DNA of 12,430 nucleotides. Origin: Nitrosotalea sp. GTDB taxonomy: Archaea > Thermoproteota > Nitrososphaeria > Nitrososphaerales > Nitrosopumilaceae. The notes under the pieces are model-generated. The model had not been told where the DNA came from and did not search any database. It worked only from the letters and a program-made list of their open reading frames with translations. Of this stretch, positions 1-7,030 are shown piece by piece. The DNA lies in contig JAKEIJ010000077.1 of assembly GCA_022545805.1 (NCBI GenBank), positions 1-12,430 of the forward strand, written 5' to 3'. A program made the position numbers and the translations under genes. Each line of letters begins with the position of its first letter. The first letter of the stretch is position 1.

Positions 1-1744
<1,744 letters not shown>

Positions 1745-1762
1745 TAAATTGATTGATGTATT

Positions 1763-2824
1763 GTGACGGCAAAGGAAGCAATTCTCTATCAAAAGTTGCC
1801 TAATGAAAAGGTAAGATGTACAGCGTGTGCTAGATACTGTGAAATTGGAAAAGATCAGATTGGTCTATGTGGAATAAGGGCAAACAACAATGGCAAACTT
1901 GATCTTCTTGCATATGGCAAAGTTATAACTGGACATGTAGATCCTATTGAGAAAAAACCAGTGACACACTACATGGCTGGCAGTAGTATATTTTCAATTG
2001 CTACAACTGGATGTAATTGGCTTTGCAAATATTGTCAAAACTATGACATCAGTCAACGGCGAAAGATAGAGGGAACCGACATGACACCTCAAGAGGTAGT
2101 TGACATGGCAAAAAAGTCAGGCTCTGATGGAATTGCGTATACGTATAATCAACCGTCAATATTTATCGAATTTGCCCGAGACTGTGGGGTGATTGCAAGA
2201 AAGAATGGGCTGTTCAACATCTTTGTCTCAAATGGTTATGATACACCAGAAACAGTCAACATGATGAGTGAGTTTCTCGACTGTATCACAGTAGATTTCA
2301 AGGGAAGTGCTGAACCGCAATTTTCACGAAAATATATTGGAATTCCAGATCCTAAACCAATATTTGATACACTGAAAGAAATTCACAGTAAAACAAAGAT
2401 TCACGTAGAGATAACTGACCTGGTGGTTCCACAAGTAGGTGACAATATAGAATATGCCAAAAAATTATGTCAATTTATCTATGATGAGTTTGGGCCTGAC
2501 ATGCCAATACACTTTCTTAGATTCCATCCAGATTACAAGATGATGGACTTTGAATCTACACCAATACCCACACTTGAGAAACATTATGATATCGCAAAAG
2601 AGGTTGGGCTCAACTATGCCTACATTGGAAATGTACCAGGTCATCCACTAGAAAATACATACTGTCCACAGTGCAAGAAAATTGTAGTCAAAAGATACGG
2701 TTTTGATATTCAAGGATGGCATCTTGATGATAACAACAATTGCAATTTTTGCGGCAACAAAATAGCAATTGAGGGTAAACTTTCTAAAAACTACAAACAA
2801 AACAGATTTCAGTTTGTACTCTAA
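1763..2824 (+). CDS. amrS: AmmeMemoRadiSam-type radical SAM enzyme (AmrS, PflA-like)
   Basis: This 353-residue protein has the [4Fe-4S]/S-adenosylmethionine motif C84-x3-C88-x2-C91 (CNWLCKYC) after a beta strand, followed by a YTYNQP segment typical of the COG1180 pyruvate-formate-lyase-activating-like group. An N-terminal cysteine set (C19, C22, C26, C36) and a C-terminal zinc-ribbon-like set (C301-x2-C304, C327-x2-C330) flank the radical SAM core. The length and order match the AmmeMemoRadiSam radical SAM family, whose usual partners are MEMO-like and AMMECR1-like proteins. Neither partner is in this window. The family's substrate is not settled, so I assign no reaction. The GTG start at 1763 lies 18 nt after the cdc48 stop, so co-transcription is likely. 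An AT-rich ttatat at 1737-1742 could also serve as an internal promoter. Confidence 0.88.
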   Translation: MTAKEAILYQKLPNEKVRCTACARYCEIGKDQIGLCGIRANNNGKLDLLAYGKVITGHVDPIEKKPVTHYMAGSSIFSIATTGCNWLCKYCQNYDISQRRKIEGTDMTPQEVVDMAKKSGSDGIAYTYNQPSIFIEFARDCGVIARKNGLFNIFVSNGYDTPETVNMMSEFLDCITVDFKGSAEPQFSRKYIGIPDPKPIFDTLKEIHSKTKIHVEITDLVVPQVGDNIEYAKKLCQFIYDEFGPDMPIHFLRFHPDYKMMDFESTPIPTLEKHYDIAKEVGLNYAYIGNVPGHPLENTYCPQCKKIVVKRYGFDIQGWHLDDNNNCNFCGNKIAIEGKLSKNYKQNRFQFVL

Positions 2825-2874
2825 AATGATAATTCAAAGATTGCAACAAATTCATTTCGAATTGTAATCAAAGG

Positions 2875-2882
2875 TTAAATAT
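2875..2882 (+). promoter_or_regulatory. TATA box of the AsnC-domain gene
   Basis: TTAAATAT is centred about 25 nt before the ATG at 2903, the spacing expected for a leaderless archaeal transcript. Confidence 0.55.
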
Positions 2883-2902
2883 CGTGAAACTGGAATTAGT
2901 AC

Positions 2903-3163
2903 ATGCCAACTACTTACATCTTGATCAACTCTGATTTAGGCTCAGATGTTGCTATAATTCAAAAGATAAAGCAGATACTTGGAGGCGAAAAAGGCATCCG
3001 ATATGAGATTCAAGGTGTGTATGGTGTCTATGATATCATAGTCAAGATAACCGCAGATTCAATGGATCTTCTAAGAAGTATCATCACAAATAAGATTAGA
3101 AAGATAGACAAGGTTTACTCTACCTTGACCATGATGGTAATCGAAGAGCAAGAAAAATCCTAA
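2903..3163 (+). CDS. Stand-alone Lrp/AsnC ligand-binding (RAM) domain protein
   Basis: This 86-residue protein consists only of the alpha/beta effector-binding domain of Lrp/AsnC regulators. It shows an N-terminal strand (TYILINSDLGSD), a helix (VAIIQKIKQIL), the G-V-Y-G-V-Y-D strand-turn typical of the family, a second helix (LLRSIITNKIRKI) and a final strand (STLTMMVIE). There is no helix-turn-helix, so it is unlikely to bind DNA alone. Single-domain members are known to form oligomers that bind amino acids or partner with full-length Lrp proteins; the ligand here is unknown. It has its own TATA box, and its stop codon overlaps the stop of the convergent PLP enzyme (CTAA at 3160-3163), so its transcript must end inside the neighbour's coding region. 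A T-rich stretch directly after the stop (ctttctttatt) may help termination. Confidence 0.9.
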   Translation: MPTTYILINSDLGSDVAIIQKIKQILGGEKGIRYEIQGVYGVYDIIVKITADSMDLLRSIITNKIRKIDKVYSTLTMMVIEEQEKS

Positions 3164-4302
3164 CCTTTCTTTATTGTGTCTATCACAGCGTGAATTTCTG
3201 ATTCTGTATTGAAAAAATGCGGTGACGCTCTTACAATCTTTTTAGAAAAGATGTCTCTTACCGCAAGTATGATGTTATTTTTCTCAAGTCTTGCAACCAG
3301 TGTCTTTGAATCTTGGCCTTGAATTGAAAAGGAAACGATACTTGTACGTCTTTCCTTTTCCTCTGGACCATACAAAATTGCTCCACTAATTTTTGAAATC
3401 TCTTGGCGTAATAGTTCTGCTAGCTTCATGTTTCTCTCTCTGATGGCTGAAATTCCGATTTTTTTGAGATAAATTATTGATGCCTCAAGGCCTGCTACAC
3501 CTGACCAATTTCGAAAACCTGCTTGAAACCTGGCAGGCATTTCTTTGTGTGCAACCCTGTCTTCATGAAATATGGCAGACTCTCCACCAATCTGGAGTGG
3601 CTCAATTAGTTCGCTTGAATCTTTTCTGCAAAAGAAGATGCCCATACCCATTGGACCACATAACCACTTGGAGCCGTTAAAGGACATGAAATTACAGTTG
3701 ATCTTGTTTACATCTACATCGCTGATACAGCCAACGGTCTGGGCTGCATCAACAAAATATGGTATATTTTTTTCTGAAAGTATCTTGCCAATTTCTTCGA
3801 CAGGAACTATTGCACCAGTGTTAAACAGTGCATGGCTGAGAGAAACAAGTCCTGTGTTTTTGTCAATTGTATCTGCAAAAACATTTGGTTCAAAATAACC
3901 TGTCTCATTTATGGGCAAATTTCTTAATTCGACTCTTTGACCTGTTCTGACCCATGGATAGTGATTTGCTGGATGCTCGTGATTTGAGCCACGTATTACT
4001 ATATTAGAATTGGGAGCAAGTTTCAATCCGTTCGCTACAAAGTTTATTCCATCAGTAACACTCTGGGTGAGCACTACCTCTTCAGGCCTGCATTTTATCA
4101 GTCCTGAAATTTCTTTTCGTAGGTTACCAAGTCTTTCTCTCACATAATTGTCAGAGGCCTCTGAATCTGGGCCAAGTTCGTTGTACTTTACAAGAAAATC
4201 ATTCATTGCTGCTATGCTTGACCTAGGCATCCTGGAAGTGGAAGCATTGTTTAGGTAGGTTCTTTCTTTGTATGGAAAATCTTGGGAATAATCTAAATTC
4301 AT
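3160..4302 (-). CDS. Class V PLP-dependent aminotransferase-fold enzyme (not a canonical cysteine desulfurase)
   Basis: This 380-residue protein has a fold-type I PLP layout. It has a start motif YLNNASTS at 16-23, a cofactor-stacking region around NHEHPANHYPW (107-117), the PLP-binding Asp in VDAAQTVG (D185) and the Schiff-base lysine in FNGSKWLCGP (K212). The C-terminus VRASPHFFNTESEI (from 357) carries the substrate Arg (R358). This pattern resembles the CsdB/isopenicillin-N-epimerase branch of class V. SufS/IscS desulfurases carry a catalytic Cys in the loop just before that Arg; here the loop (ILAVRDIFSKKIVRA) has none. A desulfurase role is therefore doubtful, and an aminotransferase, epimerase or lyase is more likely. 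The substrate cannot be read from the sequence. The ATG at 4302 fits the N-terminus. A possible minus-strand TATA (TTTTTAAA, 4336-4343) sits inside the start of the divergent gene. Confidence 0.85.
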   Translation of the reverse strand: MNLDYSQDFPYKERTYLNNASTSRMPRSSIAAMNDFLVKYNELGPDSEASDNYVRERLGNLRKEISGLIKCRPEEVVLTQSVTDGINFVANGLKLAPNSNIVIRGSNHEHPANHYPWVRTGQRVELRNLPINETGYFEPNVFADTIDKNTGLVSLSHALFNTGAIVPVEEIGKILSEKNIPYFVDAAQTVGCISDVDVNKINCNFMSFNGSKWLCGPMGMGIFFCRKDSSELIEPLQIGGESAIFHEDRVAHKEMPARFQAGFRNWSGVAGLEASIIYLKKIGISAIRERNMKLAELLRQEISKISGAILYGPEEKERRTSIVSFSIQGQDSKTLVARLEKNNIILAVRDIFSKKIVRASPHFFNTESEIHAVIDTIKKG

Positions 4303-4312
4303 TATTATATTA
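4303..4312 (+). promoter_or_regulatory. TATA box of the RecA-like gene in a 30-nt divergent spacer
   Basis: TATTATATTA is centred about 25 nt before the TTG at 4333. It supports that start codon and a leaderless transcript. The spacer to the minus-strand gene is only 30 nt, so the two promoters must interleave. Confidence 0.5.
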
Positions 4313-4332
4313 CAATCTACTAGTCTTTTGCA

Positions 4333-4947
4333 TTGTTTAAAAATCCTAGCGATGAAACCCAGCCAAAATTAAATTTACAGACAATGCTAGAACAAAATCT
4401 GATCAATTCTGTGTTTTATCCTGATCCATTTCTAAAAGCTGGATTTATCTCAAAACTAGTCCAAGATACAAAACTTGAAGTCTTGTACTTGGATCTTGAC
4501 TTGGTATATAGCGGGTATGTAGTTTCAGGGATACTTCCTGCTGCAAAAACTGTAACACTCTTCCAACCAACTAGTGATACCTTGTATCAGAAGATAAAAG
4601 AGATTCTAGTAAAGGCAAGTCTATCTCAAACCATTGTGGTTGTGGATTCACTAAATGGACTCTACAATATCTTGAACCAGAAGAAAAATCTTGGCAAGAC
4701 TGTCATGTCCATCATGATGTTGCTTGCAAGTATAACAAGGATGACCAAATCATATCTTGTTGTTACAAGTATGGTCAGATACAAAAAAGAGGAAGGCTGG
4801 ATCTTGTCACCTACGGGAAAACGACTCGTTGAAACAAAAAATAGTAAAAAAATCCTTCTTGAATCTGGAAAAGATGGTATCGTACTGAGTATGCCTAGCG
4901 ACTCTTGCAAGCTCGTTATACCTTCAAATCTGATTCCGCTAGTCTAG
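4333..4947 (+). CDS. Conserved-looking hypothetical protein, possible degenerate RecA/KaiC-fold protein
   Basis: This 204-residue protein alternates strands and helices in RecA-like order. It has a strand (LEVLYLDLDLVYSGYV, 48-63), a strand-helix (TVTLFQPTSDTLYQKIKEIL), a Walker B-like strand ending in Asp (IVVVDS, D105), a long helix (TVMSIMMLLASITRMTKS), a strand like the RadA/KaiC sensor strand (YLVVTSMV) and C-terminal beta hairpins. No GxxxxGK[ST] Walker A is present; the corresponding turn reads YPDPFLKAG. Family knowledge: Walker A-less RecA folds such as Elp4-6 act as structural subunits. That comparison is inference from the pattern, not a recognised match. The TTG start at 4333 is chosen because a TATA box lies 25 nt upstream; the ATG at 4384 (residue 18) is the alternative. 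The last 9 nt overlap the convergent parvulin gene. Confidence 0.75.
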   Translation: MFKNPSDETQPKLNLQTMLEQNLINSVFYPDPFLKAGFISKLVQDTKLEVLYLDLDLVYSGYVVSGILPAAKTVTLFQPTSDTLYQKIKEILVKASLSQTIVVVDSLNGLYNILNQKKNLGKTVMSIMMLLASITRMTKSYLVVTSMVRYKKEEGWILSPTGKRLVETKNSKKILLESGKDGIVLSMPSDSCKLVIPSNLIPLV

Positions 4948-5214
4948 CCTTTTTATGATATGATACCCAAACTGGGTTTTTACAATCTCAGAGACTTGGC
5001 CTTTTTGTAATGAAAAAGCAGCTTTTTCAAATTCTGACACCATTGCACCTCTTGAAAAAAATCCAAGATCTCCGCCTCTCTTTTTTGATACATCAAGCGA
5101 ATATTCTTTTGCAAGATTTGCAAAACTTTCACCCTTTGAAATTCTTGTCTTAAGATCTTGCGCGACACTTAGCTTTTCAACCAAGATATGTGCACAGTGA
5201 ATTTTACTTCCCAT
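4939..5214 (-). CDS. Stand-alone parvulin-type peptidyl-prolyl cis-trans isomerase
   Basis: This 91-residue, single-domain parvulin (PpiC/Pin1 family) catalyses cis-trans rotation of Xaa-Pro bonds. Hallmarks are H9 in the CAHILV strand, the helix up to YSLDVSKKRGGDLGFF (GGDLGFF at 47-53), the hydrophobic substrate-pocket residues M58, F62 and F67 in AMVSEFEKAAF, and the closing strand FGYHIIKRLD with H85. There is no signal peptide, no WW domain and no SurA-like arm. Similar minimal parvulins have been structurally studied from Cenarchaeum and Nitrosopumilus, which fits the suggested lineage. Lysines are frequent on the first helices. Its own TATA box lies upstream on the minus strand. The 3' end overlaps the convergent gene by 9 nt. 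Confidence 0.95.
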   Translation of the reverse strand: MGSKIHCAHILVEKLSVAQDLKTRISKGESFANLAKEYSLDVSKKRGGDLGFFSRGAMVSEFEKAAFSLQKGQVSEIVKTQFGYHIIKRLD

Positions 5215-5232
5215 GATTTCTTGATTGGAAAT

Positions 5233-5243
5233 AAATTATAAAA
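5233..5243 (-). promoter_or_regulatory. TATA box of the parvulin gene
   Basis: Read on the minus strand this is TTTTATAATTT, centred about 24-25 nt before the ATG at 5214. It fits a leaderless transcript. Confidence 0.55.
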
Positions 5244-5299
5244 AAACGTCGGTTTCAATAATTGTCATTCTAAAGTTTTGGAATAAGCCGATCTAAAAT

Positions 5300-5331
5300 T
5301 AACGGTGTTATAAAATTGCCAAACGCCGTTA
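5300..5331. promoter_or_regulatory. Inverted repeat upstream of the ferredoxin promoter (candidate operator)
   Basis: TAACGGTGTT (5300-5309) and AACGCCGTTA (5322-5331) are inverted copies matching at 9 of 10 positions, around a 12-nt AT-rich spacer. The second arm ends 22 nt before the ferredoxin TATA box, a suitable place for an activator or repressor dimer. It is not followed by a T-run, so it does not look like a terminator. The nearest other promoter, that of the parvulin, is over 55 nt away. Confidence 0.45.
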
Positions 5332-5353
5332 TAACAAGCCATTTTTCAGCAAG

Positions 5354-5361
5354 TTATATTA
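5354..5361 (+). promoter_or_regulatory. TATA box of the ferredoxin gene
   Basis: TTATATTA is centred 27 nt before the ATG at 5385. It fixes that ATG as the start of a leaderless transcript rather than the codons further upstream in the same open frame. Confidence 0.6.
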
Positions 5362-5384
5362 AGATCTTTTCTAAAAGAACTTCC

Positions 5385-5684
5385 ATGCCAGTTGGAATTA
5401 TTCCAGATATAGGCGAACAAATGTGCATAGGATGTGCACTCTGTGTAGAGATTTGTACATCACTAGGCCCAGACGTATTAAGAGTAAAACCAGTAGAAGG
5501 CTGGAAGAGAGGTAAAGCATTTGTATTTTATCCAGAAAGATGCATTTCAGATGGTGCATGCATAGGTGTATGCCCAACAAAGGCAATCTTCTGGATGAGA
5601 CCAATGGACTTTACTCCAGGTCAACCAGTACCACTCTACAGAAACTCTGTGTTCGTAAAAGGTTGGACTGAACTAATCGATTAA
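5385..5684 (+). CDS. Two-cluster ferredoxin with an Asp replacing one cluster cysteine
   Basis: This is a 99-residue electron carrier. The first motif is complete: C14-x2-C17-x2-C20-x3-C24 (CIGCALCVEIC), followed by Thr rather than the usual Pro. The second reads C53-x2-D56-x2-C59-x3-C63-P (CISDGACIGVCP), with Asp in the second ligand position. This C-I-x-D-G-x-C pattern is like the Asp-containing motif of Sulfolobus and Pyrococcus ferredoxins, where the cluster is 3Fe-4S or an Asp-ligated 4Fe-4S. A ~27-residue insert separates the motifs, and a ~35-residue tail follows. The frame is open to 5316, but the TATA box at 5354-5361 sits inside that extension, and the MPVGIIPDIG start at 5385 fits. 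Its redox partner is unknown. It is monocistronic by context, with a T-rich terminator after it. Confidence 0.92.
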   Translation: MPVGIIPDIGEQMCIGCALCVEICTSLGPDVLRVKPVEGWKRGKAFVFYPERCISDGACIGVCPTKAIFWMRPMDFTPGQPVPLYRNSVFVKGWTELID

Positions 5685-5699
5685 GTCCTCAAAAACAAT

Positions 5700-5723
5700 T
5701 CTCTTTTTCTTATTTTTCTTTCT
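5700..5723 (+). terminator. Poly-T terminator after the ferredoxin gene
   Basis: Successive T-tracts (ctctttttcttatttttctttct) begin about 16 nt after the ferredoxin stop. T-runs without a hairpin are the normal archaeal termination signal. Confidence 0.6.
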
Positions 5724-5738
5724 AGACGTAGTTTTCTA

Positions 5739-5746
5739 CATATATG
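5739..5746 (+). promoter_or_regulatory. TATA box of the phosphatase gene
   Basis: CATATATG is centred about 26 nt before the ATG at 5769, consistent with a leaderless transcript. Confidence 0.55.
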
Positions 5747-5760
5747 GTACCGTTTACCAT
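5744..5760. promoter_or_regulatory. Small inverted repeat between TATA box and start of the phosphatase gene
   Basis: ATGGTA (5744-5749) and TACCAT (5755-5760) are perfect 6-nt inverted copies around 5 nt. They overlap the edge of the TATA box and end 8 nt before the start codon, where a bound repressor would block polymerase. Short arms make chance occurrence possible. Confidence 0.3.
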
Positions 5761-5768
5761 GATATCTT

Positions 5769-6263
5769 ATGAGCAAATCAGGAAACATCTGGCGAAGAGT
5801 ACATGGCAAAATTACAAAAAAACCCACAAACTTTAGCTGGCTGATAAATGACAAGCTAGCAGGCAGTGGAATGCCAACATCTGTTTCTGAAATAGATTGG
5901 ATACTAAAACAAGGAGTAAAATCAATTGTCACAATGACTGAGGACTCTCTTCCAGAATCTTGGGTAACGAATGTAAAATATCTCCATGTTCCAACAGAGG
6001 ACTATTCTGCACCTGACATGGAACAAATTGATCAAGCAGTAGAGTTTATTCGAAATAGAATTGAAAGCAATGAGCCTGTCATGGTTCACTGTGCAGCAGG
6101 TATTGGAAGAACTGGAACCATTCTTGCTTGTTATCTTGTAAAATATGAAAAAATCTCTGCAAAAAATGCCATACAAAAAGTACGAAAAGAAAGACCTGGC
6201 TCTATCCAGTCTGAATCACAGGAAATAGCAATAGGTCTATACTACAAATTCCTAAACAAGTAA
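5769..6263 (+). CDS. Dual-specificity protein phosphatase, DUSP23/VHZ-like
   Basis: This 164-residue cysteine-dependent phosphatase hydrolyses phosphate esters on Tyr and/or Ser/Thr through a phospho-cysteine intermediate. The P-loop HCAAGIGRTG has nucleophile C108, R114 and T115. The likely general acid is D78 in PTEDYSAPD. The N-terminus (NFSWLINDKLAGSGMP), the stretch after the P-loop (TILACYLV) and the RPGSIQS segment near the end all resemble, from memory, the corresponding parts of human DUSP23 (VHZ); archaeal enzymes such as the Sulfolobus tyrosine phosphatase belong to the same small group. There is no signal peptide or added domain, so it should be cytosolic. The ATG at 5769 has a TATA box 26 nt upstream. 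Its stop is 2 nt from the end of a convergent small gene. Confidence 0.93.
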   Translation: MSKSGNIWRRVHGKITKKPTNFSWLINDKLAGSGMPTSVSEIDWILKQGVKSIVTMTEDSLPESWVTNVKYLHVPTEDYSAPDMEQIDQAVEFIRNRIESNEPVMVHCAAGIGRTGTILACYLVKYEKISAKNAIQKVRKERPGSIQSESQEIAIGLYYKFLNK

Positions 6264-6265
6264 GT

Positions 6266-6412
6266 TTACTCTGGTATGGATGTAGTTACCATTTTGCCGT
6301 CTTCAAGCTTGATAAACAAAAACCTGTTATCCTTGAAGATCAAAGTTACTTCGCCATTTTTCTCTTCTACTTCAAGCAGTTCTTGTCCTCTAAGTCCATC
6401 GAATTTTGCCAT
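6266..6412 (-). CDS. Small conserved-looking protein of 48 residues
   Basis: A 48-codon frame runs from ATG at 6412 to TAA at 6266-6268. It encodes an acidic/basic mixed peptide beginning MAKFDGLRGQELLEVEEKNG and ending with KMVTTSIPE. It has alternating hydrophobic residues in two or three strand-like segments (GEVTLIFKD, RFLFIKLEDG, KMVTTSIP), suggesting a small beta hairpin or sheet domain. It has no cysteine and no membrane segment. Support for a real gene: a good minus-strand TATA (6433-6442) at leaderless spacing, coding-like composition, an exact fit between its neighbours, and the same tail-to-tail packing as other gene pairs here. It could also be co-transcribed with the 180-residue gene 29 nt upstream. 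Its function is unknown. Confidence 0.7.
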   Translation of the reverse strand: MAKFDGLRGQELLEVEEKNGEVTLIFKDNRFLFIKLEDGKMVTTSIPE

Positions 6413-6432
6413 ATCGATCCACCAATAATTCC

Positions 6433-6442
6433 GTTTATATCT
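6433..6442 (-). promoter_or_regulatory. TATA box of the 48-residue gene
   Basis: Minus-strand AGATATAAAC is centred about 25 nt before the ATG at 6412. It overlaps the last coding base region and stop codon of the upstream gene, so the small gene can have its own promoter. Confidence 0.5.
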
Positions 6443-6984
6443 TATTTGGTAACTTCGATCTCGATTTCTTTAGCGTGTGCAGTTTCATCAAATTGTTCTG
6501 CATAATCGTGTTTGTACCAAGAGACATAAACTTCGGCTCCTATCTTGTGCTTACCCACACCAAGCTCTGATGCATTAAATTGTATTTTTTCATCAAAGTC
6601 AAGAAATAGCTGCTGAGCTTCAGATTGGCTATTTGGAATAGATGGTTCAAAATTCTTTGATATCTGTACCCAGACCTTTTTCTCTCCCATCTGAGTCAGC
6701 TTAGGGTTTCGAGTCCAAAAAAGGGCAACTTTCTTGTACGTATCTAGGGGCTTGCCAATCTCCTTCTTTCGGAGTCCACCGGTGTGGAGCTTTACTCCGT
6801 ATTTCAGCTTGAAGGTGTTGTCATGATTATTGTAAGCTTTTTCCCAATTTCTCTCATTGAAGGCTTCCCTGATGGCTCCTGTAATAGAAAATTTTACATT
6901 TATTGTAATGCTGTCTTCTATTCTTGGCTTATCGGAGGATTTCCCTAGAGAGACTCCGCTTATTGCATTTTTATCACTAGTCAA
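6442..6984 (-). CDS. Hypothetical protein, beta-rich, TTG start
   Basis: I do not recognise this 180-residue protein. It has no cysteine, signal peptide or membrane segment, and many lysines and glutamates. Strand-like stretches (DSITINVKFSIT, TFKLKYGVKL, KVALFW, KKVWVQIS, EKIQFNA, KIGAEVYVSWYKHDY, KEIEIEVT) dominate, with one helix around AIREAFNERNWEKAYNN. The C-terminal half, ending in a VYVSWY strand and a final IEIEV strand, has the rhythm of an immunoglobulin-like sandwich; this is inference. The TTG at 6984 is directly preceded by an in-frame TAG and no other start codon occurs before the well-structured part, so the start is fairly sure. It is transcribed divergently from rpo11, with the 46-nt spacer holding both promoters. 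Confidence 0.75.
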   Translation of the reverse strand: MTSDKNAISGVSLGKSSDKPRIEDSITINVKFSITGAIREAFNERNWEKAYNNHDNTFKLKYGVKLHTGGLRKKEIGKPLDTYKKVALFWTRNPKLTQMGEKKVWVQISKNFEPSIPNSQSEAQQLFLDFDEKIQFNASELGVGKHKIGAEVYVSWYKHDYAEQFDETAHAKEIEIEVTK

Positions 6985-6997
6985 CTATTGGGGATGG

Positions 6998-7005
6998 TTT
7001 ATATC
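6998..7005 (+). promoter_or_regulatory. TATA box of rpo11 in a divergent spacer
   Basis: TTTATATC is centred about 29 nt before the ATG at 7031. It is too close to the minus-strand TTG at 6984 to serve that gene, which may instead use AAATACTTAT (7010-7019, minus strand), about 30 nt from its start. Confidence 0.5.
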
Positions 7006-7030
7006 CTCAATAAGTATTTTTTTGACTTAC

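Noticed and set aside
2850..2868. Weak inverted repeat (AAATTC...GAATT) between amrS and the AsnC-domain gene
   Set aside because: Arms of about 5 nt in AT-rich DNA are expected by chance and no T-run follows.
3477..3898. Plus-strand open frames inside the PLP enzyme gene
   Set aside because: They are antisense to a protein with clear catalytic motifs and show no family features themselves.
5316..5384. Longer ferredoxin frame starting upstream
   Set aside because: It would begin inside the inverted-repeat region and include the TATA box; ATG 5385 has correct promoter spacing.
5681..5932. Minus-strand open frame covering the ferredoxin terminator and start of the phosphatase
   Set aside because: It overlaps promoter and terminator signals and runs antisense to the conserved phosphatase N-terminus.
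6857..7030. N-terminal extension of the Rpo11 frame
   Set aside because: It is antisense to the 180-residue gene, spans the rpo11 promoter and would add ~58 residues to a family with a compact N-terminus.
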